Shown here: piece by piece, positions 1 to 9,811 of the stretch
Layout of the letters: each line of letters begins with the position of its first letter
How positions within the stretch are numbered: position 1 is the first letter of the stretch
Assembly (NCBI GenBank): GCA_900491605.1
Contig: UESW01005005.1
Location: 1 to 64,000, forward strand
DNA: 64,000 nucleotides
Source: Calamus simplicifolius
Taxonomy: Eukaryota; Streptophyta; Magnoliopsida; Arecales; Arecaceae
Reading direction: 5' to 3'
The notes under the pieces: generated by a model
What the model saw: the letters and a program-made list of their open reading frames with translations, nothing else
What the model was told of the DNA's origin: nothing
Databases searched by the model: none
Program-made: the position numbers and the translations under genes

Positions 1-1285
1 CTTTCTTTAAATTAAGATTTTCGGTAGAAATTGATTCTTTTTTCCTTTAGTATATCTTCCTTTTCAGATTTTAAATTTTTAATTTCAAGAACAAGTTCAT
101 TTTCCTTTTTAAGAAGATCTAAGTTTTCAGTTTTCAAGTTTTGTTTTTGGTTCTTAAAATTTTGAAATCACTAACCAATTCATTAAAAGCATCATATAGT
201 TCATCAAAAGTAAAATCATCATTAGGGGTTTCAGAATTTACCTCATTTTCATTATTTGCCATGAAGCATTATTGGCAACCTCTTGTTGATCATCTTCGGA
301 TGAATATTCCTCGCTGTCATTCCAAGTTGCAACATACGCCTTCTTCTTCTTCTTTTTGTTTCCCTTCTTAAGTTGAGGAGATCTGAAATGTTCCGGTTTC
401 TTGCATTCGTAACAGATCAAGGGATCTTTTTCTTTATCCTTGTCCTTTTTTTTCACCTTCCATTTTAATACAGTTTTTCTCTTGTGGAAGGGTCTCCTTC
501 TTTGCATAAATTTTCTGAATTTCTTTGCAAGGAGAGCAGTCTCATCATCTTCTTCATCTTCTTCGCTACTGCTCTTTTCATTTTCTGCAGCTTTGAGTGC
601 AACTGTCCTTTTTTTTTCACATCATCTTCTTGATGTTGCTTCATTGCAAGCTCATGGGTCATAAGAGATCCAAGTAGCTCCCCAAAGGTAGAGTATTCAG
701 ATCTTTGGCTTCTTGGATAGCTGTCACTTTGGCTTCATGCCCTTGGAAGAGACCTAAGAATTTTTTGCACCAATTTAGAGTTAGTATAGGTCTTACCAAG
801 ACTTTTCAATCCATTTACTATATCAGTAAATCTAGTATACATACATGTAATTGATTCATTTGATCCTTACTAAAAGTTCATATTTATGCACCAAAATGTT
901 AATTTTGGATTCTTTAACTTGGTTAGTACCCTCATGAGTAACTTCTAACCTATCCCATATTTCTTTGGTTGATATGCAAGTGGATTTCTATTGAATTCAT
1001 TTGCATCCAAAGAACAGTATAGGACATTCATGGCCTTGGCATTGAGCTGAGCCATTTTCCTATCATTTTTATTCCAGTCTCTTCGGGCTTAGGAACAATG
1101 AATCCGTCTACTAAGTGTGTGGGAGTGCTAGGACCATTGATAATGACACTCCATAACTCATAATCTAAAGCTTGAATGAAAATCCTCATTCTAACTTTCC
1201 AATATGAATAGTTTGTGCCACTAAACAAAGGTGGTCGGTTTGTGGATTGTCCCTCAGAAAAAGAAGAACCATCTTGAGCTTTCAT
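1..1285 (-). pseudogene. copia gag (UBN2/DUF4219-type), broken
   Basis: Gag capsid-like protein of the SIRE-like element. Translation starts at 1285 with MKAQDGSSFSEGQSTNRPPL, followed by the tryptophan-rich copia gag N-terminus (YSYWKVRM, DYELW). The frame is lost near 1028. A later piece at 507-238 has a lysine-rich stretch and a degenerate zinc knuckle (CYECKKPEHF) in which the canonical Gly has become Glu and the last Cys is missing, then an acidic, serine-rich tail. The start lies about 50 bases downstream of the primer-binding site, as usual for copia. Several frameshifts make this a pseudogene; the 3' end is outside the window. Confidence 0.75.
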
Positions 1286-1332
1286 TTAGATCTTTAACTC
1301 TTGATTGTTAGATCAAGCCGAGATGAGCACTT

Positions 1333-1345
1333 GCTCTGATACCAA
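1333..1345 (-). promoter_or_regulatory. primer-binding site (tRNA-iMet)
   Basis: Minus strand reads TTGGTATCAGAGC immediately inside the LTR. This is the standard plant copia primer-binding site, complementary to the 3' end of initiator tRNA-Met. It fixes both the orientation (minus) and the inner LTR boundary at 1347. Confidence 0.9.
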
Positions 1346-1587
1346 TTGTCGGCCCAGATGGCAACCCAAAAGGGGGGTGAATTGGGTTCTTTAAAAATTT
1401 TATAATTAAAACTAATTCCACAAGATGAATGTGTACAAGTGAAGTGAAGAGAATGTGATGCTATGAATGCTGAGCACAATTTAAAAAGGAGAGAGAGAGA
1501 AAGATAAGCACAACAAATACAAGGATTTATAGTGGTTCGGTGTTAGCTACACCTACATCCACTCCCAAGCAACTCTTCGGTACACAC

Positions 1588-3150
1588 TGTTGGCCCAGAT
1601 GACAACCCAAGAGGGGGGTGAATTGGGTTCTTTAAAAAATTTAACACTTTAAAAATAATTTGCTTGATGTGAAAGTGCCCAAGTAAAGTGAATTAATAAA
1701 AGCTAAGCACAATATAATAAAGAGAGAAGAGACAAATGCACGACAAACACACAAAGATTTATAGTGGTTCGGTGTTGGCCACACCTACGTCCACTCTCCC
1801 AAGCAACTCTTGGGTCCACACTATAATCCCTTGATTATAGTTGAGTTGTTTTACAAGCTCATAACTCTAACTTGTTTTACATGGGGTCACAACGAACCCA
1901 GCCGGTTTTCACAGGTTCACCAGCACAAAACCTTAACCCAAGCTAAACTAGCTTGTCCCCGAGGTAAACTACCTCAACTAATTCAATCCCCTGATTGAAT
2001 TAGACAACAACAAATTAATTTAATATTTACAACAATGTAAAGCTCCTTGAACTGAGCAAATATGCAATGTAAATAAACAAGGGTAAGAAAACCCTGATTG
2101 AAGCGATTTCGAATTGAGCTTTTCTTCTTTTCTTTTTTCCTCTTCTCTTTTGAATGGTTGAATCAAGCTTCAGCTCTAATTCTTAACAGAAATTTGATGA
2201 AGAGAATGTTGAGGAAATAGGGCTTTTACTCTTCTTCTTTTCTCCTTTAAAAATTCACCAATTTTGATCTTTGAGGGGGATTTCTCTAGAAACTCTCTTC
2301 AGATGAAAGACATGGACTTAGAGATTTTGCTTTGAAATTTCTCTTTTTTTTCACTGGATATTTTCCTCGATTTTTCCATTTTTTTCACTCTATATTTTTC
2401 TCTCATTTTTTCGAACGGTAGGATATCCCCTTTTTATAGATTTTCAATCCGAGATTAGGTGAGAAATAGCCGTTGAAATGCACCTTAATGAGTTCTCCAC
2501 GCAAGAAAATAGATCCGTTGAAGAGTAGGTAAGAAAATATAGTTGTTGGAGCTAATCTGTCACTTTTGAAAATCGTCCTCTGACAGGTTGGAGTCGGCTC
2601 CAACTTTTCATGTGTCGGCTCCAAATCGGGTTTCCAAAAATAGCAAAAAGTAATTTGACGTGGAGTCGGCTCCCACTTTACAAAGTGTTGACTAACTGCT
2701 ATTTGGAGTCGGCTCTCGATTCTGAGGTGTCGTCTCCAAGAATTGCTCCGAAAAAATATAGTCTCTGTAACTCAGGTTAGAGTTGGCTCCAAAAACTCAT
2801 GTGTCGGCCCCAGCTTCTGAAGTAGAAAATAGTTCTTTGTATCTCAGGTTGGAGTCGGCTCCCGACTGTTAGGGTGTCGGCTCTAAATCGTGCCAAAAAT
2901 CCTGAACTATTTCGATATGCTCTTGAGTCGGCTCGAGACTGTTAGGGTGTCGACTCTAACTACTGAACTTTGTTATACTCCATTAAAATTCAATTCAAAA
3001 ATGATTTCTATATACCTTTTGGATAATTAATCGATCTTAATTCTTGAAACACTTATCAAATTTATCAGAAACACAATGAATATACTCATGGCTTTTGTTA
3101 ATCATCAAAATTAATTAATTGGGTAAATAATTTTCAATAATTTTCCAACA
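1588..3150 (-). mobile_element. solo LTR, same copia family, nested in the 5' LTR
   Basis: 1563-bp element starting TGTTGG and ending CCAACA on the plus strand (6-bp perfect inverted ends), flanked by perfect 5-bp target duplications CACAC at 1583-1587 and 3151-3155. No internal coding region lies between the ends, so it is a solo LTR left by LTR-LTR recombination. The host LTR resumes at 3151 exactly where it left off. Orientation matches the host LTR. Confidence 0.92.
2585..2965. repeat. array of GTCGGCTCC motifs in the solo LTR
   Basis: About eleven imperfect copies of GAGTCGGCTCC / GTGTCGGCTCC, arranged as alternating pairs roughly every 60-70 bases (for example at 2590, 2614, 2663, 2706, 2851, 2876, 2925). 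The motif is nearly palindromic (GGAGTCGGCTCC). A matching array is at 3893-4262 in the host LTR. Function unknown; a regulatory or structural role in the LTR is inference. Confidence 0.75.
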
Positions 3151-3892
3151 CACACTATAATCATCCTGATTACAGAAGAGTTGTTTTGCAAGATCATAAC
3201 TCGAACTTATTGTTTTACAACGGGATCACAACGAACCCAGCCGGTTTTCACAGGTTCACCAGTACACAACCTAACACAAGCTAATCTTAGCTTGCCCGAG
3301 GTCAACTACCTCAACTGATTCAATCCCCTGATTGAATCAAAAAACAAATAACTCAAGTAAATATTTATAGCAATTTAAAAGCTCCTCAATGAGCAGATAA
3401 ACATATAAATAAAATAAGAATAGAAAAGCCTGATTTGAAGCTATTTGATGTTGAGCTTTTCTTCTTTCTTCTTTTCCTTTTCTCTTCTGAATGATCTTTC
3501 AAAGCTTGAACTTAGGCACTTGAAGGAAGCTTGGTGAAGAGAAGGTTGAAGAACTAGAGCTCTTACTTTTCTTCTTTAAATTGATGGAAATCATTTGGAT
3601 TTAATCCTAAAAGGCTTTTGGATTTCTCTTCTATATCTTTTGAACAGTTAGGCTTTGAATCAGAGATTTTCTTCTTTGAAATTTTTCTCTTTTCCTCTTT
3701 TTCTTCTCGTGTGTTTTGAACGGTCAGAATCTCCTTTTTATAATCTCTCTTAATCCATGTTTTGATGCAAAACTAGCCATTGAGAGTACTTGGATTAGTT
3801 CAACATGCAAGGTAAAGAGCCATTGAAGAGTAGGTGAATAAATATGATCGTTGGAGCTGATTCTGACAAATCTGAAAATCAACTCTGACAGG

Positions 3893-4262
3893 TTGGAGTC
3901 GGCTCCAATATTTCAAGGTGTCGGCTCTAAATCAGGTTTCCCAAAATAGTAAGAAAAAGTTCGTCGTGGAGTCGGCTCTGGAATTCTGTGGGGTTGACAC
4001 ATCGTGAGCTGGAGTCGGCTCTAATTTTCTTAGGGTTGACTCTAACAATATTCCAAAAAATGTGTCTCTATTCTTAGGTTAGAGTCGGCTCTAATTCTGC
4101 TGGTATCGACTCTAAATTCTGAAGCAGAAAAATAGTTCATTGTATCTCAGGTTAGAGTCGGCTCTAATTTTCTGGGTATCGACTCTAAACCGTACCGAAA
4201 GTACCAACAGTTCTGAAACGCTCTGGAGTCGGCTCTAATGACTCTGGGTGTTGGCTCTAAAC
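3893..4262. repeat. array of GTCGGCTCC/T motifs in the 5' LTR
   Basis: Counterpart of the array at 2585-2965. It has the same alternation of GGAGTCGGCTCC-type and GTGTCGGCTCT-type units. Many CC ends have decayed to CT, as expected for an older copy with methylated cytosines. Confidence 0.7.
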
Positions 4263-4439
4263 TCTGAAATTTGACACATACCATTAAAAACTGATTCAAG
4301 CCCATTTTTATACAAATTTTGAGTATTTAACCTTCTAAATTCCTGAAATACTTATCAATTTTATTAGTATTATAGGAAATATACTCATAACTTTTGTTAA
4401 TCATCAAAATAATAAGTGGGTCAACACAATTTTAAACCC

Positions 4440-4762
4440 TCCTCTTGTAATGAAATATTTTTCTTCAACGATATCATATTAGTGCTTGAAATAACTAAGA
4501 ATCTTCTTTCTATTGCTTAATTCACAAAAGATAACTGATGCAATTTTGAGGTCTTACTTTTGAGCTACATTATGAAAGACTTACATACGAAAGCCGCCTT
4601 TTTTTTGGGACCATATTGACAGAAATAAAGCTCTTTATCTTACTCCTTTTAAACCAGTCACAAAAATATGATAACCTAGAATTTTATAATTTCTCAATGT
4701 CTATGAAATGTGCGATGCATATCGAAAGAAAAGCTAAAAATTACCTTTTTCCTCATCCACAA
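4440..4762 (+). pseudogene. copia protease C-terminus and GAG-pre-integrase fragment
   Basis: One frame reads ITKNLLSIA, FTKDN, then IMKDLHTKAAFFLGPY with stops between. These match the conserved copia stretch after the aspartic protease. The fragment continues to CDAYRKKS*KLPFSSST, the end of the GAG-pre-integrase zinc region. It stops abruptly at the CACTA terminus (4763) and the next expected block, DTWGPA, is found at 9506 on the far side. At least five in-frame stops, so non-functional. Confidence 0.75.
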
Positions 4763-4794
4763 CACTACAAGAAAAGAAAGGAATAGTAATGCAA

Positions 4795-5590
4795 TTTAGC
4801 GACGGGTCCATATTCGTTTCGAATAGCTTGAGATGTTCGATGGATCGGCGAGTAAAAATGATAGAAAATTTAGCGACGATATATCAACAAAAATTTTCAT
4901 CGTTACTGATATTTATTTCATATATAAAATATAACAACAAAAATTTTCGTCGCTAAATATTAGCGAGGGACATAGCGACGAAAATATCGTAGCTATAAAT
5001 ATTTATTTCATATATAAATTAGCAACGAAAATTATCTGTCGCTAAATATATTTATTTCATACATAAAACACAACAATAGATATAGCGACGAAAAATTTCT
5101 GTAGCTAATAATATTTATTTCATATATAAAATATAGCGACGGAAATAATTCGTCACTACATATTAGAGACAAATTTAGTGACGAAAATTATCCATTGCTA
5201 AATATATTTATTATATATATAAAACATAGAAATAAAAATTTTTAATCGCTAAACCTATTTATTATATATATAAAATTAGGGATAAAAATTTTTTGTCACT
5301 AAATATATTTATTTATACATAAAACATAAGACAAAAATTTTCATCGCTACATATTAGCGATGATATAGCGACGGCAATTATCCGTCGTTAATATATTTAT
5401 TTCATACATAAATATAGAAACAAAAATTTTCAACGCTAAAATTTTTTATATATAAAATTAGCGATGAAAATTTTTTATCACTAAACCTATTTATTTATTT
5501 CATACCTAAAACATAGCGATGGATAATTTTATATTCACTACTTTCTCCGAAAAAAAAATTATCGCTAAACATTTCGTCGCTACATTCACT
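4795..5590. repeat. CACTA left subterminal repeats
   Basis: About fifteen copies in both orientations of a unit like TAGCGACGAAAATTTTCGTC separated by ATATTTATTTCATATATAAA spacers of 20-40 bases. Subterminal repeats of this kind are transposase-binding regions in known En/Spm elements. Later units have decayed to GTGACG or GCGATG. Confidence 0.85.
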
Positions 5591-5607
5591 TCTTTCTCCG
5601 AAAACCC

Positions 5608-5991
5608 TTGGTCTTTGTCTTCGCCCTCGATTTCAGATTGCCGCATTTTCTTTTCTCCTTCCTTCCTGTTGCCCTCCTCCTCCTCCTTTTGTTTCTAAGC
5701 TGGAGGCGGAGCCCTGCTGTTCCAGAGCCGCGGCTACCATCGCTGAATCAACAGGAGAACCCGTGGCATCTCGCCCTAGAAAAGCGATATAGAGGAGAGA
5801 GGGAGGGCTCCTTCTCTACGGTTCGCCTTAGTGTTTTAGATTTCGCTCTCCATTTCGCGTCCTTCACCTCTCCATCGATAGGGACCCAGGGTTTCGGTGG
5901 CCTTCCTGTAGCCCAAGATCTTTCGTTTGGAGGTGATCCAGTCTCATTTTTCTTTATCGTAGTTTGCCTAAAGACAAGAAACTCCCCGTGA
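5608..5991 (+). other. open frame of 127 codons inside the CACTA element, doubtful
   Basis: Follows directly on the left subterminal repeats. The predicted protein has a hydrophobic N-terminus (leucine-rich residues 12-30), then a charged region. I recognise no domain. The region is pyrimidine-rich and is followed by a long intron-like AT-rich stretch (6000-7650). It is more likely the 5' untranslated exon of the transposase-like gene, or a captured fragment, than a protein gene. Confidence 0.25.
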
Positions 5992-5999
5992 TTTTTTTT

Positions 6000-7650
6000 T
6001 CTTTCACTTTTTGATTGTTCTGTTCAATTTCTATGCCCAAATTAGCATTCTTTTCTATTATTCATTGATTTTTCAGTTCCTCTATTCTTGAGCACGGTTT
6101 GATTTGTCGTTCTTTTGAATTTGAGGCTTGGGTAGGATTTAAAACGCCAAATTAGGTTTGCTTTCATGAATCTGTAGCCATAGAATTGTATGTTTTCGAT
6201 TGATCTCATAACCTAGCCGTAAATTCGGGAGTCAGCATCTAACTTTCTTTATCTTTTTTGTTTTCTTTTATATTTATCTTGGGATTACAATTTCTGTTAC
6301 TTGGGGGAGGGTTGGAGGTGGTATATAGCGATGTGCTTTTGACTGATGGGTTTTTGAGATAATTCTTTGTTCTTCTTTTGAAAGAGTGCTATGGTTCAGG
6401 GTAAAATTATTTCATGGTATCACAATTCTTCATGATTTGTTTAGCTTCAATCCTGTATGAGATAAACTGATATCTGTGTTCAATTAGTTTGAGCTTGATA
6501 ATTATAAAACAAACAAATTTAGGCATGTTTGCATCATTGGATCAGTTACCCACGGATTGTGCCTTAAATCTAAAACTAAAACGTCAATTAATCAAGAAGC
6601 CTAATAACATATTCTGTGACTCAAGAAGAGGTACTCTTCTGTGATTTGTCCTAAACAATTGAGAATGTCCTAACTTACCTGGGATAGCACATTGGGCCGG
6701 CTATGTTTTGGGTGTGTATCAATCTGTCACCATTGGCCGGCCTGATATCCGATGTGCTAATCCTGACATAAGTTGGACCATAGCCCTTCCATGGGGCCCA
6801 AGCCCTGACTTCCTAATCCCAGGTTGGGGCATTCTACATACTCTTTAACAAGAGTTTGCTAATTTTTACCTAGCTTTAAGTCCTTTTCCATGCCTGTTGT
6901 ATGCATAGGGAAAAATTCTGCCATGCAGAATTACTGATTCGGTTGGAGAGGGATAATTGATCCCAGCAAAATGTTCCTTGGCATTTGAATCTATTAAGCC
7001 AGCAAGCATCTAGCTAAACGATAAACGAATGGATAATTTTAATTTTATTTTCATTCTTTTGCCTTGATCCAATTTGTTTTCCTTTGGCACATTAAACATG
7101 AAATAGTACAATATTTATTTATCCTTTCTCCCCTTTTATTGTACCTTATCCTAGGTACTAAATATGCCATAATTTCTTTATTTGTACATGGTTAATTATG
7201 CACTGTAGATTTACTTTAGGTTGATTTTTAAAATCTACTTGTACATGGTTAATTATGTTGTGATCCTTTGATTAAATGCTGATGCAATAGCTTATTCATT
7301 TGTGTTTGCATTGCTATGGTCCATTGTTTATTAGGGCTTGCAAGTGGGACTAATATGTTTGAATCACATGAAGATGACGAAGCAACTAATGATGATGACT
7401 AATATGTTTGTAAATCGAATTTGAATTTGAATTTGTACTATTCGCTGTTATTTAGATATGTTAGCCATTTGTTACATTAATCTTGCTTTTATTATTGTTG
7501 TTCGTTTTAAGTATTAAAGAATATTTGTGTTCATTGTTATTTTTAATAGTATTTATTGTTACCAAGTGACTAATATGCAAATGGGTCGCACATCATCTGA
7601 AGATATATTACATGATAGAAGCAGAGATCTTACAAACCGAGGAGAGTGAT
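6000..7650 (+). other. non-coding interior of the CACTA element
   Basis: AT-rich sequence with no recognised coding. A more GC-rich patch at about 6690-6840 (GGGCCGGCTATG, GGCCGGCCTGATATCC) differs in composition and might be a captured fragment, but nothing in it is identifiable. A plausible role is leader and first intron of the Transposase_24-like gene. Confidence 0.4.
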
Positions 7651-7658
7651 CAGCGAGG

Positions 7659-9060
7659 ATGAGCAATTTATGTTCAGCTCCTATATCGAAAAATATAACA
7701 AATGCTGGGGGTTCTACTGTAGCATTTCTTTCATCACATCCTACTACATCATCTTCTTCAGTTGTTTCAGATCCACATGTACAATTTCAGGCATTAGTGG
7801 CAAAGTCAACCAATGGTAGATGACGATTCGAACTAGATCCTGAGAGGTAATATTAGTATTATAATATCTTAAATTTTTTATTCATTATTTGGTCTATGTT
7901 TTAAGTATTATTTATTTGTGTTTGATGCATAGTGGGAGTTTTCTTCAGTCTCATATTATATGAAAATTTACCAATTTTTTAATTTTATATTAAATATATA
8001 TTATGTCTTGTGCTTGATTGGTCGTTACAGGCCTTGTACTTAATGTCACATTGTTGATGTTATAGATGAAACACTACCAAAATTTTAGTTTGATATAAAT
8101 ATTAATCTTATGTGGATGTTGCAAGCCAACAAAAAGTCTTGATATATTGTTCTTTTTATTGTTTCTATTTCAGAAGGAATTACGTGGGATCCAAAGCTTG
8201 AGAGTGTAATCAAGCGTAAATGGTTACAACAGCATACGGATGGTATATTAATCATAATAACTTCATTTGAATTTATTATTTATTTATATAATAAGGCTAT
8301 ATAATGTATGCTAATGTCTTTGTTTTTATTTACTTATGTATCAGTCTTGTAATTTTGTAGTTAATATGTTTTTTTTTAATTTTTTCCTACGATCAAGCAA
8401 AAGAGTTAGGACGTCAACCAAATCCAATAGAACTTTTTGAGGTAACACACACTAGAAAGACTGCCTCAGGAATTGAGTATGTGGATCAGAGGTCTAAGGC
8501 TGTTGCACTAAGTATTTTTTAAACTCAATAATTTTTATTTTTTAAAATTTGTTTGTTCACTTTTTTGATTAATCTCATGAAATTTATATTTTTTCTTGTT
8601 GAAATTTGTATTGTAGAAAAAAGTGTAGACCCTTAAAGAGATTGCTTCTCAGCTAGTGGAGGAATCCAATGCGCCATGTGAGCCAGATTTGATAGAGTTA
8701 TTTTTAGAAGCGTTTGGTGGCCACAAAAAGGGGCGCGTATCTGGGATGGACATTAAAGTACCTTATTTCTATACGGGTACCTCCTTTCACTCCACTGCCA
8801 CATCATGAGATATTAGTGTAGAGCAATTGCGTGCTAGTATTATGCAAGATATGCAGTAGGAGATTCAGAATATGCTTGAATCACAGAAGCACAGATGCAA
8901 GAAGAGATGTGTGACAAACTTCGAGTCAAGATTCAAGACGAGATTTGGAATGAGATTCGGGTCGATATGCGTGCTGAGTTGCGACAATCGATAGCAGAGA
9001 TGACACCATATTTTTGCTTCAGCTCCACAGAGAGATTCACCTCATTCTGATAGCATATAG
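7659..9060 (+). pseudogene. Transposase_24-like (Ptta/En/Spm) protein, multi-exon, degenerate
   Basis: Putative transposon-encoded protein of CACTA elements. Exon A starts at the ATG at 7659 (MSNLCSAPISKNITNAGG), carries an in-frame TGA at 7821 and ends at a GT donor at 7847. Exon B (8175-8242) reads EGITWDPKLESVIKRKWLQQ, bounded by CAG and GT. Exon C (about 8395-8515) reads LGRQPNPIELFEVTHTRK then GIEYVDQRSKAV, the hallmark of Transposase_24. Exon D (about 8620-9060) has LIELFLEAFGGHKKGRVSGM and a glutamine/glutamate-rich tail with stops and shifts. The order matches the usual plant family. Stops show it is dead. Confidence 0.7.
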
Positions 9061-9254
9061 AATCATATTTTGTTTACTAAATATTTATGAAATATTTATC
9101 ATGTTTTAAAGTTTATTTGTAAAAAAAATTGTTTGTAAGATATTTTAATATATATATCATGATTTTTTTAAAAAAATTATTTGCATTTTAATTAATTAAA
9201 TTTAAAATTACAAGAACTAATTATATATATAAAAATAAATTATTAAAAAATAAT

Positions 9255-9440
9255 AATTAGCTACTGATGAAAAATCTATCGCTAATCCATCATTAATTAG
9301 CGACAGAATTATATCCGTCGCTAATTAGCGACGAAGGCAAAATTCGTAGCTAATCCTTCGCTAATTAGTGACAGAAATTATTCCATCACTAATCCGTCGC
9401 TAATTAGTGACAGAAATTTTTTCGTCACTAATTAAAATTT
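9255..9440. repeat. CACTA right subterminal repeats
   Basis: Six or more copies of TTAGCGACGGAATTATCCGT-type units in both orientations, ending beside the right terminus at 9451. They mirror the left array and confirm that both ends belong to one element. Confidence 0.85.
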
Positions 9441-9452
9441 TTTCTTGTAGTT

Positions 9453-9811
9453 TTAAAATAGTCCAATTTTTCATTACAACATAAGCATTATGATACCTGG
9501 GGTCCAGCCCTTATTGACTCTTATTCTGGTTTTGAATACTTTTTAACGGATTTGCATGGATCCATTCTATAGTTGCTAAATCATCTAATGTTGAATGTTT
9601 TTGTTATTTCAAAACTCATGCTGAAGGCATATTCTCCACTACCATAAAACAATTTTAATTTGACGGTTTGCCGAACTAATAAAGAAAAAATCTCACACTC
9701 TTCTGAATAATACTATCATTATATATTGCATCACATGCCCACATACTCCCAAGCAAAATGGCCTAACTAAACACAAGATCAGACCCATAACTAAATTGGG
9801 CACATTTATCC
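9453..9811 (+). pseudogene. copia integrase core fragment
   Basis: Continues the copia host after the CACTA element. Readable blocks are DTWGPALIDSYSGFEYFLTD (first catalytic Asp region), then KLMLKAYSPLP, then ITCPHTYSQAKWPN, which corresponds to the copia motif around the catalytic Glu (CPHTPQQNG in typical members). Frameshifts and stops are frequent. The fragment ends at a T-run (9812-9821) that is the poly-A tail of a minus-strand LINE. Confidence 0.72.

Larger units (their letters stand above)
1..4426 (-). mobile_element. SIRE/Maximus-like Ty1/copia element, 5' portion, cut by window start
   Basis: Minus-strand copia retrotransposon. Reading leftwards it has a 5' LTR (4426 to 1347), a primer-binding site matching initiator tRNA-Met (1345-1333) and a gag gene that runs off the window at position 1. 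The family call rests on the gag N-terminus (GTNYSYWKVRMRIFIQALD), which resembles SIRE/Maximus gag, and on the roughly 1.5-kb LTR length once the inserted solo LTR is discounted. Pol and the 3' LTR must lie outside the window. The element appears to sit in the protease region of the older plus-strand copia that resumes at about 4440. A 5-bp target duplication on this side would be CAATT (4427-4431) but cannot be checked. Confidence 0.8.
1347..4426 (-). repeat. 5' LTR of SIRE-like copia, interrupted by a solo LTR
   Basis: On the plus strand it runs from TGTCGGCCCAGATGG to GGGTCAACA. It is interrupted at 1588-3155 by a second LTR of the same family plus one copy of a target duplication. Removing the insert leaves about 1.51 kb, close to the 1563-bp insert. 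The two align along their length, for example AACCCAGCCGGTTTTCACAG in both. The outer end at 4426 is inferred from loss of similarity and the terminal CA. Confidence 0.8.
4763..9452 (+). mobile_element. CACTA (En/Spm) DNA transposon, about 4.7 kb
   Basis: Left terminus CACTACAAGAAAA at 4763-4775; right terminus TTTTCTTGTAGT at 9440-9451 with the last base changed from G to T. Both ends carry dense subterminal repeats of TAGCGACGAAAATT and its complement. Inside is a degenerate gene resembling the plant transposase family Transposase_24 (7659-9060). The 3-bp target duplication expected for CACTA elements is not clear (CAA on the left, TTT/TTA on the right). It splits the copia polyprotein between the GAG-pre-integrase and integrase core. 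No TNPD-type transposase is visible, so it is probably non-autonomous. Confidence 0.88.

Noticed and set aside
2403..2624. 73-codon minus-strand frame
   Set aside because: Entirely within the solo LTR and crosses the GTCGGCTCC array.
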